64,000 nucleotides of DNA. It comes from Devosia sp. LC5. GTDB taxonomy: Bacteria; Pseudomonadota; Alphaproteobacteria; Rhizobiales; Devosiaceae. The notes under the pieces were generated by a model, which did no database searches, was not told where the DNA came from, and saw only the letters and a list, made by a program, of their open reading frames with translations. Of the stretch, positions 10,507 to 17,893 are shown one piece after another; position 1 is the stretch's first letter, and every line of letters begins with the position of its first letter. Made by a program: the position numbers and the translations under genes. The stretch spans positions 279,373 through 343,372 of the forward strand of contig NZ_JNNO01000001.1 in the NCBI RefSeq assembly GCF_000735585.1, given 5' to 3'.

Positions 10507-10962
10507 TCAGAACGCCCTGATCATCACCGCGCCGGCAACCAGCATCAGCGCCCCAACCACACGGCCCAGCGAAATTTCACGGACGGCCATGCCCAAGAAG
10601 CCGACCTTGTCGAGGGCGAGCCCAGCGAGCAGCTGGCCGGTGACAGAGAGGGCCATGACGGCTGCGGCGCCGATCATTGGCGTCAGCATAATATTGGAAA
10701 AGACGTAGAAAGCGCCGAGCACGCCGCCGGCAACGAAGGTCCAGGGGGCCGGTGCGCCAAAATTGATGGTGATGCCCTTGGTCTGGGCGAAAATCAGCGC
10801 GATGGCCCAGAGGACGATGGCGCCGGCAACGAAGGACACGCCCGCGGCAGCAATCGGCAGGCCAAGATTTTTACCGAGCTGGGCATTGATCGGCGCCTGC
10901 GTGGCGATGCAGGCCCCGGCGATGACGCCCATCAGCGCCCAGAGGAGAGTGTCCATTTTCAT
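10507..10962 (-). CDS. DMT-family membrane protein (YdcZ / DUF606 type)
   Basis: A 151-residue integral membrane protein with about five hydrophobic helices. The start TLLWALMGVIAGACIATQAP and the glycine-rich N-terminal helix with conserved NAQLG, plus the later VLGAFYVF and TGQLLAGLALD segments, are characteristic of the YdcZ / DUF606 half-length drug/metabolite transporter family, which probably works as a dimer. The substrate is unknown. Two ATGs (10962 and 10956) are close together and neither has a strong ribosome binding site. It is bracketed by a family B repeat downstream and a family C repeat upstream, hinting at an accessory insertion between queA and the isomerase genes. Confidence 0.88.
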   Translation of the reverse strand: MKMDTLLWALMGVIAGACIATQAPINAQLGKNLGLPIAAAGVSFVAGAIVLWAIALIFAQTKGITINFGAPAPWTFVAGGVLGAFYVFSNIMLTPMIGAAAVMALSVTGQLLAGLALDKVGFLGMAVREISLGRVVGALMLVAGAVMIRAF

Positions 10963-11011
10963 CTATCGGATCTTGGTTTGTGTGAGCGATGCTCGGTCTG
11001 GCGCAGCGCCT

Positions 11012-11156
11012 ATCCTTCTCCCCTTGAGGGAGAAGGTGCCCCCGAAGGGGCGGATGAGGGGCCCTGCGCCGCAGACATTGAAGCACGGGCGAGCGCAGAA
11101 CCCCGCACCCTGATTTTCTGCTGGACGCGTCCCTCTCCCTCAGAGGGAGCGGGGGA
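11012..11156. repeat. Dispersed inverted repeat, family C, copy 1
   Basis: Composite element with two hairpin arms: CCTTCTCCCCTTGAGGGAGA at the left and CCCTCTCCCTCAGAGGGAGC at the right, separated by about 90 bases including CCCCGAAGGGGCGGATGAGG. A second copy with the same architecture lies at 26494-26623. Confidence 0.75.
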
Positions 11157-11170
11157 AGCCAGGGGTCTGC

Positions 11171-11650
11171 TTAAGCGGCGATGTCGGCGGCGACTTTGAC
11201 GGAGATCATCTTGTCGGGGTTGATCACGGGCTCGCCGCGCTTGATCTGGTCGACGAATTCCATGCCTTCGATGACCTTGCCCCAAACGGTGTACTGCTTG
11301 TTCAGGAACGGGGTGTCGCCGAAGCAGATGAAGAACTGCGAATTGGCGCTATCGGGGCTCTGGGCGCGGGCCATCGAGGCAGTGCCGCGCACGTGAGGCT
11401 CGGCATTGAATTCCTGCTTGAGATCGGGATACTTCGAACCGCCAGTGCCGCGACCCTGCGGGCAGCCGGTCTGGGCCATGAAGCCATCGATCACGCGGTG
11501 GAACACGATGCCATCGTAAAAGCCTTCGCGCGCCAGCTTCTTGATGTGGGCGACGTGATTGGGCGCCAGGTCGGGGCGCATGGCGATGACCACCTTGCCC
11601 TTGGTGGTTTCGATGACGAGGGTGTTTTCGGGATCGGTGATCTCGGCCAT
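11171..11650 (-). CDS. ppiB: Cyclophilin-type peptidyl-prolyl isomerase, cytoplasmic
   Basis: A 159-residue cyclophilin that catalyses proline cis-trans isomerisation. The core motifs VFHRVIDGFMAQTG, ARAQSPDSANSQFF and VWGKVIEGM are intact, including the catalytic Arg in FHRV and the QFF and W positions. No signal peptide follows the chosen start MAEITDPENT at 11650, so it should be cytoplasmic. An upstream in-frame start at 11728 would add a disordered 26-residue extension and is judged unlikely. It is the second of two adjacent cyclophilin genes downstream of coaD, about 100 bases apart. Confidence 0.95.
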   Translation of the reverse strand: MAEITDPENTLVIETTKGKVVIAMRPDLAPNHVAHIKKLAREGFYDGIVFHRVIDGFMAQTGCPQGRGTGGSKYPDLKQEFNAEPHVRGTASMARAQSPDSANSQFFICFGDTPFLNKQYTVWGKVIEGMEFVDQIKRGEPVINPDKMISVKVAADIAA

Positions 11651-11751
11651 TTTCTGCAACTTTCGTGTTGGGGGAGGCTTGTCGGAAGCCTTGGCCCCGC
11701 ATGTAAGGAATGTTGGCGTTTGACGCAACCCGAGCGGGTCGCGGCACTGTC

Positions 11752-12303
11752 CTACTTATATTCGATCTTGGCGGAGACGATCTTGCCGGGGTTCTGGACC
11801 ATGCCGGACTGATCGGTACCCTTGGGCAGCGCATCGACATATTCCATGCCCGAAACGACCTTGCCGAAGATGGTATATTGGCCATCCAGGAAGCTGGCAT
11901 CGGCATAGGTGATGAAGAATTGCGAATTGGCCGAGTTCGGGTCCTGCGCACGGGCCATGCCGAGCACACCGCGCTGGAAGCTCTCCGTGTCGGTGAATTC
12001 AGCGGCCAGATCGGGGAGTTCCGACCCGCCCATGCCGGTGCCGGTCGGGTCGCCCGTCTGGGCCATGAAACCATCGATCACGCGATGGAAGACCACGCCA
12101 TTATAGAAGCCCTCATTGGTGAGGGTCACGATGCGCTCGACATGCTTGGGGGCCAGCGCGGGCAGTAGCTCGATATCGACGTCGCCACCTTCAAGCGTGA
12201 GGATCAGATGGGGCGTACCGGTCTGGGCGAAGGCGGGAGCGGCGAAGGTGGCGGCCAGCACGGCGGCGGCTACCAGGGCAAAGCGGCGGGTAAAGGCGAT
12301 CAT
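11752..12303 (-). CDS. ppiA: Cyclophilin-type peptidyl-prolyl isomerase, exported
   Basis: A 183-residue cyclophilin with an N-terminal signal peptide (FALVAAAVLAA ending at PAFAQTG), so it acts in the periplasm. The motifs VFHRVIDGFMAQTGDP, ARAQDPNSANSQFF and IFGKVVSGM are intact. Its ATG overlaps the coaD stop by four bases (ATGA), implying translational coupling. With the cytoplasmic copy downstream it forms a matched pair, which is the usual coaD-ppi-ppi order in this order of bacteria. Confidence 0.96.
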   Translation of the reverse strand: MIAFTRRFALVAAAVLAATFAAPAFAQTGTPHLILTLEGGDVDIELLPALAPKHVERIVTLTNEGFYNGVVFHRVIDGFMAQTGDPTGTGMGGSELPDLAAEFTDTESFQRGVLGMARAQDPNSANSQFFITYADASFLDGQYTIFGKVVSGMEYVDALPKGTDQSGMVQNPGKIVSAKIEYK

Positions 12304-12794
12304 TTGGATTTCAGGGCCTTGAGTACGATTTGCGGGACAAAGGCGGAGATGTCGCCGCCCATTTCGGCGATCTGGCGTACCAATGTGGCCGAGATATGCC
12401 GCACTGGCGGGCTGGATGGCAGAAACACGGTCTGCAGGTCGGGCGCCATCTGGGCGTTCATGCCCACCATCTGCATTTCATAATTATAGTCTGTGGTGTC
12501 GCGCAGGCCCCGAATGATCAGCTTGGCGCCATGTTCGCGCGCCGCATTGACCATCAGGCCAGAGAAATCGACGATTTTGAATTCGGTATCGGTGCGCTTG
12601 CCGACCGGGCCGAGCACTTGCTCGAGAATTTCGAGCCGGTCGGAATGGGCAAAGAGCGGCGTCTTCTTGCCCGCATTGATGCCGACGGCCACGACGAGCG
12701 TATCGACCAGTTTGCAGGCGCGCTCGATGACATCGAGATGCCCATTGGTCAAAGGATCGAACGAGCCGGGATAAAATCCGACGAGCTTGGTCAT
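12300..12794 (-). CDS. coaD: Phosphopantetheine adenylyltransferase
   Basis: CoaD converts 4'-phosphopantetheine and ATP to dephospho-CoA, the penultimate step of coenzyme A synthesis. The 164 residues are full length. Visible motifs are YPGSFDPLTNGHLD (nucleotidyl-transferase T/HxGH), IRGLRDTTDYNYE and SATLVR near the C-terminus. The stop codon overlaps the ATG of the exported cyclophilin gene. The start MTKLVGFYPG is clear. Confidence 0.98.
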   Translation of the reverse strand: MTKLVGFYPGSFDPLTNGHLDVIERACKLVDTLVVAVGINAGKKTPLFAHSDRLEILEQVLGPVGKRTDTEFKIVDFSGLMVNAAREHGAKLIIRGLRDTTDYNYEMQMVGMNAQMAPDLQTVFLPSSPPVRHISATLVRQIAEMGGDISAFVPQIVLKALKSK

Positions 12795-12825
12795 TGGGCC
12801 CTCCCCCTGTTTGGCGCGGTTTGTG

Positions 12826-13311
12826 TCATGGGTTGATCACTGAATGCAAGCGCGGAACCGCATAGAGCGTAAAGACATCGAGGGCGTCGGGGCCGACATC
12901 CTGCTCGATCAGGCCCCAATTGAGGCGCTGATAGAAGCCGCGCATATGGCGCTTGGCGCAGAGATAGACGGGCGACATGCCTCGCCCGAAGAGCTTGGCT
13001 GTGGCGGCATTGACCAGCGCCTCGGCAATCCCCTGCCCGCGCCGATCGGGCTCGACCCAGAGGGCCGCGATCCAGGGCGAGAGCAGCGGGCGGGCGGCGA
13101 GGTCGGATTCTATGGCGGTCACGGTGCCGGTGAACTGGTCGCCGTCGGTCGCGACAAGACTGAAGGGAAATGATCCGCCCGCCAGAACCTCGGCCAGGGC
13201 CGTTTCGACATCGGTGAGCGCGGCGCCGTACGGGCGCCAAAATGCCTGCCAGATTCGGTCGGCGACGATGGGTTTGAGTTCGGGCGCGTCGTTCAGGTCC
13301 AGAATTCTCAT
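12826..13311 (-). CDS. GNAT-family N-acetyltransferase
   Basis: A 161-residue acetyltransferase of the GNAT fold. The acetyl-CoA loop is seen as VEPDRRGQGIAEALV, followed by the C-terminal strand and helix with FYQRLNWGL. The substrate is unknown. The ATG overlaps the stop of the MFS gene by four bases, making it the last gene of a tightly coupled LysE-MFS-GNAT operon. That context suggests a role in detoxifying or tailoring a small molecule that the two transporters export, but this is inference. Confidence 0.9.
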   Translation of the reverse strand: MRILDLNDAPELKPIVADRIWQAFWRPYGAALTDVETALAEVLAGGSFPFSLVATDGDQFTGTVTAIESDLAARPLLSPWIAALWVEPDRRGQGIAEALVNAATAKLFGRGMSPVYLCAKRHMRGFYQRLNWGLIEQDVGPDALDVFTLYAVPRLHSVINP

Positions 13312-14528
13312 CGAATAGCGCCAGCGCGCTGCACGATGAGGGCTGCCAATGCCAGCACCAGCAGCAAGACCCCACCCGCCAGGAAGGCCATGCCGGTGCC
13401 GTAGGCGGTAGCAATTATGCTGCCGATGAACGGAGCCGACAGCATAACGGCCATGGTGACGGCTTCGCCAGCAGCGAAGACGCGGGCGATGCGATCAGGC
13501 GGGGCCTCGGCCTGCACGATGGTGCGGTAGGGCACCAGCATGAAGGTAGTGGAACCCGCCGCAATGGCCATGGCGATGAAGAACAGCAGGACGGGTGGCT
13601 TGAAGCCCAATATGGCGGTGACGGCAATGACGCTGGCGATCGCCCCGGCCACGACCGCCCCCATGATCATGCCACCCACTGGGTTTCTCGCCGTCAGCCG
13701 CCCGGCCAGCACGGCCCCCAGCAGACCGCCGGCCCCGGAGGCCGCGATGGAAAAACCGAAGGCAGCAGCGCCATAGCCGAATTCGTCGGCCAGCAGCGCG
13801 ATCAGCGTGTCGTATAGAAAGAACGCGAAATAGGCGATGGCGGAAAAAACCAGGGCCGCCAGCAGCAGCCGGCTGCGGCGGAATTCGGCGGCACCGGCCA
13901 GAAATTCGGTGCGGAAATCGGCAGATGGTCCGGTGGGCGCCCGCGCCGGCAAGCTGACGCTCAGCACAATGGCGGCGGCTAGGAGCGAGAGGACAGCATT
14001 GACGCCGAACACGCCCTGGGCTGGCATGAAGGCCAGCAACAACCCGCCCAGCGCCGGCCCGGCAATCTTGGATGTCTGGTTGATGGCCTGATGCAGGCCA
14101 TTGGCCGCGGCGAGCAGGTCCGGCGGCGTCGTGGCCTGGATAGCGGCCTGGCGGGCCGGGTTGAACGCGGAATCTACGCAGCCGCGCAGGAAAACCACGA
14201 TCAGCACCATGGCGGTGTTCGGGGCAAACAGCAGAGCGAATGTAGCGAGGCCCCGGCCCAGATTGCTCAGGAAGAGGACGCGACCGAGCGGCGAGCGGTC
14301 AACGATCATCGATAGCAGCGGCCCGGCGGTCACATAGGGCAGCGTCAATGCCAGGGCAAACAGAGCCATGACGAAAGGCCCCTCGCCCCAGGCGAAGACC
14401 AGCAGCGCCACCACCGCGGCATAATCCAGCCAATCGGCGAAATCGGCTGGCACGCTTGCCAGAGCCAGCCGGCGCGGCGCCGGCAAGGCCAGGAGCGAGC
14501 CATAGCCGGCCGGCTTACCATCCGGCAT
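13308..14528 (-). CDS. Major facilitator superfamily transporter
   Basis: A 406-residue membrane protein with about 12 hydrophobic helices. The motif A-like loop reads IVDRSPLGRVLFL between helices 2 and 3, and the second half repeats the pattern. It resembles MFS exporters of the enterobactin/drug efflux type; the substrate is unknown. The start MPDGKPAGYG at 14528 is chosen because its ATG shares one base with the TGA of the preceding LysE gene. The stop overlaps the GNAT gene. It therefore forms the middle of a three-gene operon. Confidence 0.9.
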   Translation of the reverse strand: MPDGKPAGYGSLLALPAPRRLALASVPADFADWLDYAAVVALLVFAWGEGPFVMALFALALTLPYVTAGPLLSMIVDRSPLGRVLFLSNLGRGLATFALLFAPNTAMVLIVVFLRGCVDSAFNPARQAAIQATTPPDLLAAANGLHQAINQTSKIAGPALGGLLLAFMPAQGVFGVNAVLSLLAAAIVLSVSLPARAPTGPSADFRTEFLAGAAEFRRSRLLLAALVFSAIAYFAFFLYDTLIALLADEFGYGAAAFGFSIAASGAGGLLGAVLAGRLTARNPVGGMIMGAVVAGAIASVIAVTAILGFKPPVLLFFIAMAIAAGSTTFMLVPYRTIVQAEAPPDRIARVFAAGEAVTMAVMLSAPFIGSIIATAYGTGMAFLAGGVLLLVLALAALIVQRAGAIR

Positions 14529-15145
14529 CAGGCGCGTTTTTGCAGGGCGAGCCATACGCCGCCGGCCATCAGGATGGCGCCGGAGACGCGATTGACCAGC
14601 CGCACCCGGGCAGCGGTCAGCAGGTGGCGGGCCTGGCCTGCAGCGACGGCATAGATGCAGTCGCTGGCGGTGGCGACGGCCATGACGATCAGGCCCAGGA
14701 TCATGATCTGGCCGAAAGCGGGGCGGCTCACATCGATGAATTGCGGCAGGAAGGCGCTGAGGAACAGCAGGGTCTTGGGATTGGACCAATTGGTCAGGAC
14801 GCCCTGCCACATATAGCGGCCGATCGGCAGGCGGGCACCATCGGCGAAACTCAGCTGTCCGGAGGAGCGGAACATTTTCCAGCCGATCCAGATCAGATAG
14901 GCGGCACCGACAATCTTGATGATTTCAAAGGCGCCAGAGACGACGCTCATCACGGCTTCGAGGCCAATGGCCACGATAAAGACCATGCTGAACATGCCCA
15001 ATTCGGTGCCGAGAATAGTGAACAGCCCTGCCCTCGTGCCGCTGGCCAGCGAATTGGCGATAACCACTGACACTGAGGGTCCGGGAATGATGGAGAACAG
15101 CAAGCAGGCCAGGACGTAAGGCAGGATGATTGCGGGATCGATCAT
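14528..15145 (-). CDS. LysE/RhtB-family exporter
   Basis: A 205-residue inner-membrane protein with about six helices. The N-terminal signature SIIPGPSVSVVIANSLASGT and the central LTNWSNPKTLLFLSAFLPQF are typical of the LysE/RhtB amino-acid exporter superfamily. The substrate (amino acid, amine or similar) cannot be read from sequence. It is the first gene of the operon with the MFS and GNAT genes. Its ribosome binding site GGAG lies inside the second of two tandem hairpins (15149-15188), so expression may be controlled by RNA folding. Confidence 0.92.
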   Translation of the reverse strand: MIDPAIILPYVLACLLFSIIPGPSVSVVIANSLASGTRAGLFTILGTELGMFSMVFIVAIGLEAVMSVVSGAFEIIKIVGAAYLIWIGWKMFRSSGQLSFADGARLPIGRYMWQGVLTNWSNPKTLLFLSAFLPQFIDVSRPAFGQIMILGLIVMAVATASDCIYAVAAGQARHLLTAARVRLVNRVSGAILMAGGVWLALQKRA

Positions 15146-15148
15146 GAT

Positions 15149-15188
15149 GGCTCCTCAGGGAGCCTGACGAAGACTCCTATCGGAGCCA
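15149..15188 (-). promoter_or_regulatory. Tandem-hairpin leader sequestering the LysE ribosome binding site
   Basis: On the minus strand two hairpins stand in series just before the ATG: GGCTCC-GATA-GGAGTC, then TTCGTCA, then GGCTCC-CTGA-GGAGCC, then ATCATG. The 3' arm of the second hairpin carries GGAG, the Shine-Dalgarno of the LysE gene. The two 5' arms are identical, so each can compete for the same partner. This is seen directly; a switching role is inferred. The layout recalls tandem-hairpin guanidine-II switches, but the ACGR loops of that class are absent. Confidence 0.5.
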
Positions 15189-15272
15189 AGCAAGCCATTG
15201 CGCACGGGAAAGTGCAAGAGGGAGGAAAACGAACCGCTATGCGTCTTCGCCTTTCCGCCCCCTGTGCAACGC

Positions 15273-16787
15273 CTACCCCGCCACCGTTGCCGCGAAAAAC
15301 CCTTCCGGATCATCCACTTCCTTCAGTCGCTTTCCGTCGATCTGCAAGAACCGGCTCCCCAGCGCCCGCACAAAGCTGCGGTCGTGCGACACCAGGATAC
15401 AGGTCGCGCCATGGGCCAGGATTTCGCTTTCCAACTGCTCCTGCCCTGCAATGTCGACATGGTTGGTGGGCTCGTCCAGCAGATAGAAATTGGGCTGGCT
15501 CAGCCGTAGCGCGAGCAGGCCCAGTCGGGTCCGCTGGCCGAAGGATAGCGTGCTGATAGGCTTGTCCTGCTTTTCCACCGGGAATCCGGCGGCGGCCAGC
15601 AGGCTCTTGCTGCGCTGATCACCATTGTCGAACCGGCCGGTGATGAAGGCGAGCGGGGAGAGCCTGTCGGGCAATTGCGACATGGCCTGATCGACATAGC
15701 CCACATTGAGCTGCGGACTGACGCGGATGCCGGGCACCTCCTGCCCCGTCATGGCGCGATGCAGATGCCCCATCAATTGCGACTTGCCCGTGCCATTGCG
15801 CCCCAGCAACACCACGCGGTCGCCTTGGAAGATATGCAGCTTGTCGATACGGAACAGCTTGCGGCCATCGGGCGTGGTCACGTCGAAATTCTCGACCGCC
15901 AGAAGTACGCGTGCCTGCGCGCCGCTATTGCTCAGCTTGATGTCGCCCGAGCGCTCCTTGTGCAGCTCGTTGAGATTGTCCTCTATCTTGCTGGCGCGCT
16001 CGCGCAGATATTTGGATTTGACCGTCAAAAGGTCGCTGCCCGAATTGATACCGATATTGGTCAGCTTGGCCGCCTGCCGCCGCAGCCGGTCGACCTCCTT
16101 GAGATCGCGCTCGCGCTTGAGTTCGGCCGCCGCGTCCAGCTCATCGAGCGCGATCCGGGCCTTGCCATAGGGCAGTGGGAAATAGGCCGAATTGCCGGGC
16201 CGCAGGAATAGCGTGCGGTTGGTGGTGGCATCGAGAAACGCCCGATCGTGGCTGGCAATGATAACCGGGATATTGCGAGCCGCCCGCTCCAGCCAGTTTT
16301 CCAGCAGCAGCAACTTGCCCAGATCAAGGTGGTTGGTGGGCTCATCGAGCAGCAGGGCGTCGGGCTCGGCAATCCAGCACCGGGCGATCAGCGCAATGCG
16401 CTGCCAGCCCCCGCTCAGCTCCCGCACCGGTTTTTGCCAGAGATCGTCGGGCACTTCGAGATCGACCAGCACCACATCGACCCGCCAGGAATCGCTGGCG
16501 CGGTCGGCCTCGGGCAGCACCGCAAGCACGGCGTCGTAGAGAGATACATGCAGCATGTTTTGCGGCACATCCTGTTCGACATAGCCGATGCGCAGGCCGC
16601 GCGAGCAGACGATTTCGCCTTCAGTGAGTTCGCCTCTGCCGGCTATGGCGCGCAGCAGCGTGGTCTTGCCCTTGCCATTGCCGGCAACCAGGCCCACGCG
16701 GTCGCCTTCGGCGATGACGATATCGAGTTTGCTGAAGAGTGTGTCGGTCGCCGTTAGGCCGGCATTGCGGAGGCTGATCGAGCCCAT
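15273..16787 (-). CDS. ABC-F family ATP-binding protein
   Basis: A 504-residue protein with two ABC ATPase domains in tandem and no membrane segment, as in ABC-F translation factors and ribosome-protection proteins. Domain 1 has GNGKGKTTL and LSGGWQR followed by LLLDEPTNHLDL. A charged linker follows. Domain 2 has GRNGTGKSQ and LSFGQRTRL with LLDEPTNHVDI. Domain 1's Walker A is slightly unusual (GNGKGKTT) but keeps the Lys and Thr. The chosen start MGSISLRNAG at 16787 has GAGA upstream; 20 further residues are possible but unlike the family. Whether it confers antibiotic resistance or has a housekeeping role cannot be told. Confidence 0.93.
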   Translation of the reverse strand: MGSISLRNAGLTATDTLFSKLDIVIAEGDRVGLVAGNGKGKTTLLRAIAGRGELTEGEIVCSRGLRIGYVEQDVPQNMLHVSLYDAVLAVLPEADRASDSWRVDVVLVDLEVPDDLWQKPVRELSGGWQRIALIARCWIAEPDALLLDEPTNHLDLGKLLLLENWLERAARNIPVIIASHDRAFLDATTNRTLFLRPGNSAYFPLPYGKARIALDELDAAAELKRERDLKEVDRLRRQAAKLTNIGINSGSDLLTVKSKYLRERASKIEDNLNELHKERSGDIKLSNSGAQARVLLAVENFDVTTPDGRKLFRIDKLHIFQGDRVVLLGRNGTGKSQLMGHLHRAMTGQEVPGIRVSPQLNVGYVDQAMSQLPDRLSPLAFITGRFDNGDQRSKSLLAAAGFPVEKQDKPISTLSFGQRTRLGLLALRLSQPNFYLLDEPTNHVDIAGQEQLESEILAHGATCILVSHDRSFVRALGSRFLQIDGKRLKEVDDPEGFFAATVAG

Positions 16788-17356
16788 TTTCGTCTCACTG
16801 GTCTGGCGCCGTATTCGCGCGCCTTTGCATTCACTTCGCGGCTGCAATCAATGCGCCGCCAGGAAGGGCAAACCAGAATGGGAGACAGGAAGAAGTGTCG
16901 GTACCAGTCGCTGGTCAGCCCTGCAGCTTGTGCCACAGGGCCGGGACGGGGCCGCGCTGACGATGCCCGAACGAAAATCTCATGCAGCCCTCCTCCGCGC
17001 TGGTGTTGATCAATGACGCAGCAATAGCCCCGGCCGCCGCGAAAATCAATTCGCGACGGTCAGATGAGGTAGAACAAGGCGGAAACTATGGTCAGCGCCC
17101 CAAAACGCGGGACGGACAGCTTGGCCAGCCGGTACGCAATACCTGATCCGGCATGCGGCCAAACGCCGAGAAATGAGCCAAAAGGGTTCGCTTGATACGC
17201 AGAACGACGATCCCAACCGGCCCGCATACGGCAACTCCAAACAAAAACCGTATGTCCACTATTTTAGCAGCGGGCGTTTAAGAAAGTGCTTTCAAGAAGC
17301 AAACGGAACGTAAATACGACGCCCGATCTTGGGACGGTTTTGTGCCGATATGCTGT
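16788..17356. other. Gene-poor stretch between ABC-F gene and exported protein gene
   Basis: No convincing gene is seen. Short open frames on the minus strand at 16754-16936 and 17046-17240 have no family resemblance or ribosome binding site. The left part must contain the ABC-F promoter and leader. ABC-F leaders often carry attenuators, but I see no clear one. A small RNA cannot be excluded. Confidence 0.4.
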
Positions 17357-17683
17357 TCAACCCGCCGGGCGCAGGCGCATGCGTTCTTTGATATAGGCGC
17401 GGCAATAGTTGTAATTGAGCTGATAGACCCAGCCGCCCTGGGTGGCGCGCACCTTGATCAGCCCGTCATTGGGCACGTTGAGCGAGATATCGGTATAGCC
17501 GGCGGCGGCGATCGTATTGCGGATCTGCCGGTCGGTCTGGCAGATCACCCGGCCATGGAAGAAGTCTTCCCGCTCATCGCCGAAATGAATGCCGAAGCTG
17601 AATGAGGGCTGAGCGGTGGCGGCGCCTGTCAGGCCGCTGGCCATGAATAGGACAGAAAACAGGACTAACCCGATCTTGCGCAT
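17357..17683 (-). CDS. Small exported hypothetical protein
   Basis: A 108-residue protein with a clear signal peptide (MRKIGLVLFSVLFMASGLTG to ATAQ). The mature part is about 80 residues with two cysteines (VICQTD and YNYCRAY) that could form a disulfide in the periplasm. It has a repeated beta-strand look (GYTDISLNVPNDGLIKVRAT) reminiscent of small periplasmic proteins of rhizobia, but I do not recognise a named family. The ATG at 17683 is preferred to the one six bases upstream because GGGAG then has proper spacing. It is divergent from parE. Confidence 0.8.
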   Translation of the reverse strand: MRKIGLVLFSVLFMASGLTGAATAQPSFSFGIHFGDEREDFFHGRVICQTDRQIRNTIAAAGYTDISLNVPNDGLIKVRATQGGWVYQLNYNYCRAYIKERMRLRPAG

Positions 17684-17893
17684 GGCCATCTCCCGGCTGC
17701 GGTCGCGGCGATTGTGCCAGCGGACCCGCCATAGGCGGGCTGCGCTGAACCGGCACCGAACTCGCCGTTCATAATCCGTTCAGACATGTGGAAATTGCAA
17801 GGCACAGGCGCCGATCTGGCGCGAGCGTGCGCCCGGGATCAGATATGTTAAAAGGCGGAATCGCCCGATTCGGGCTTTAATACGGATAATGCA

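Noticed and set aside
15149..15188. Guanidine-II (mini-ykkC) riboswitch
   Set aside because: The tandem-hairpin layout fits, but neither loop carries ACGR; the loops are GATA and CTGA.
16754..17240. Small minus-strand genes at 16754-16936 and 17046-17240
   Set aside because: No ribosome binding site, no family resemblance and no consistent codon bias.
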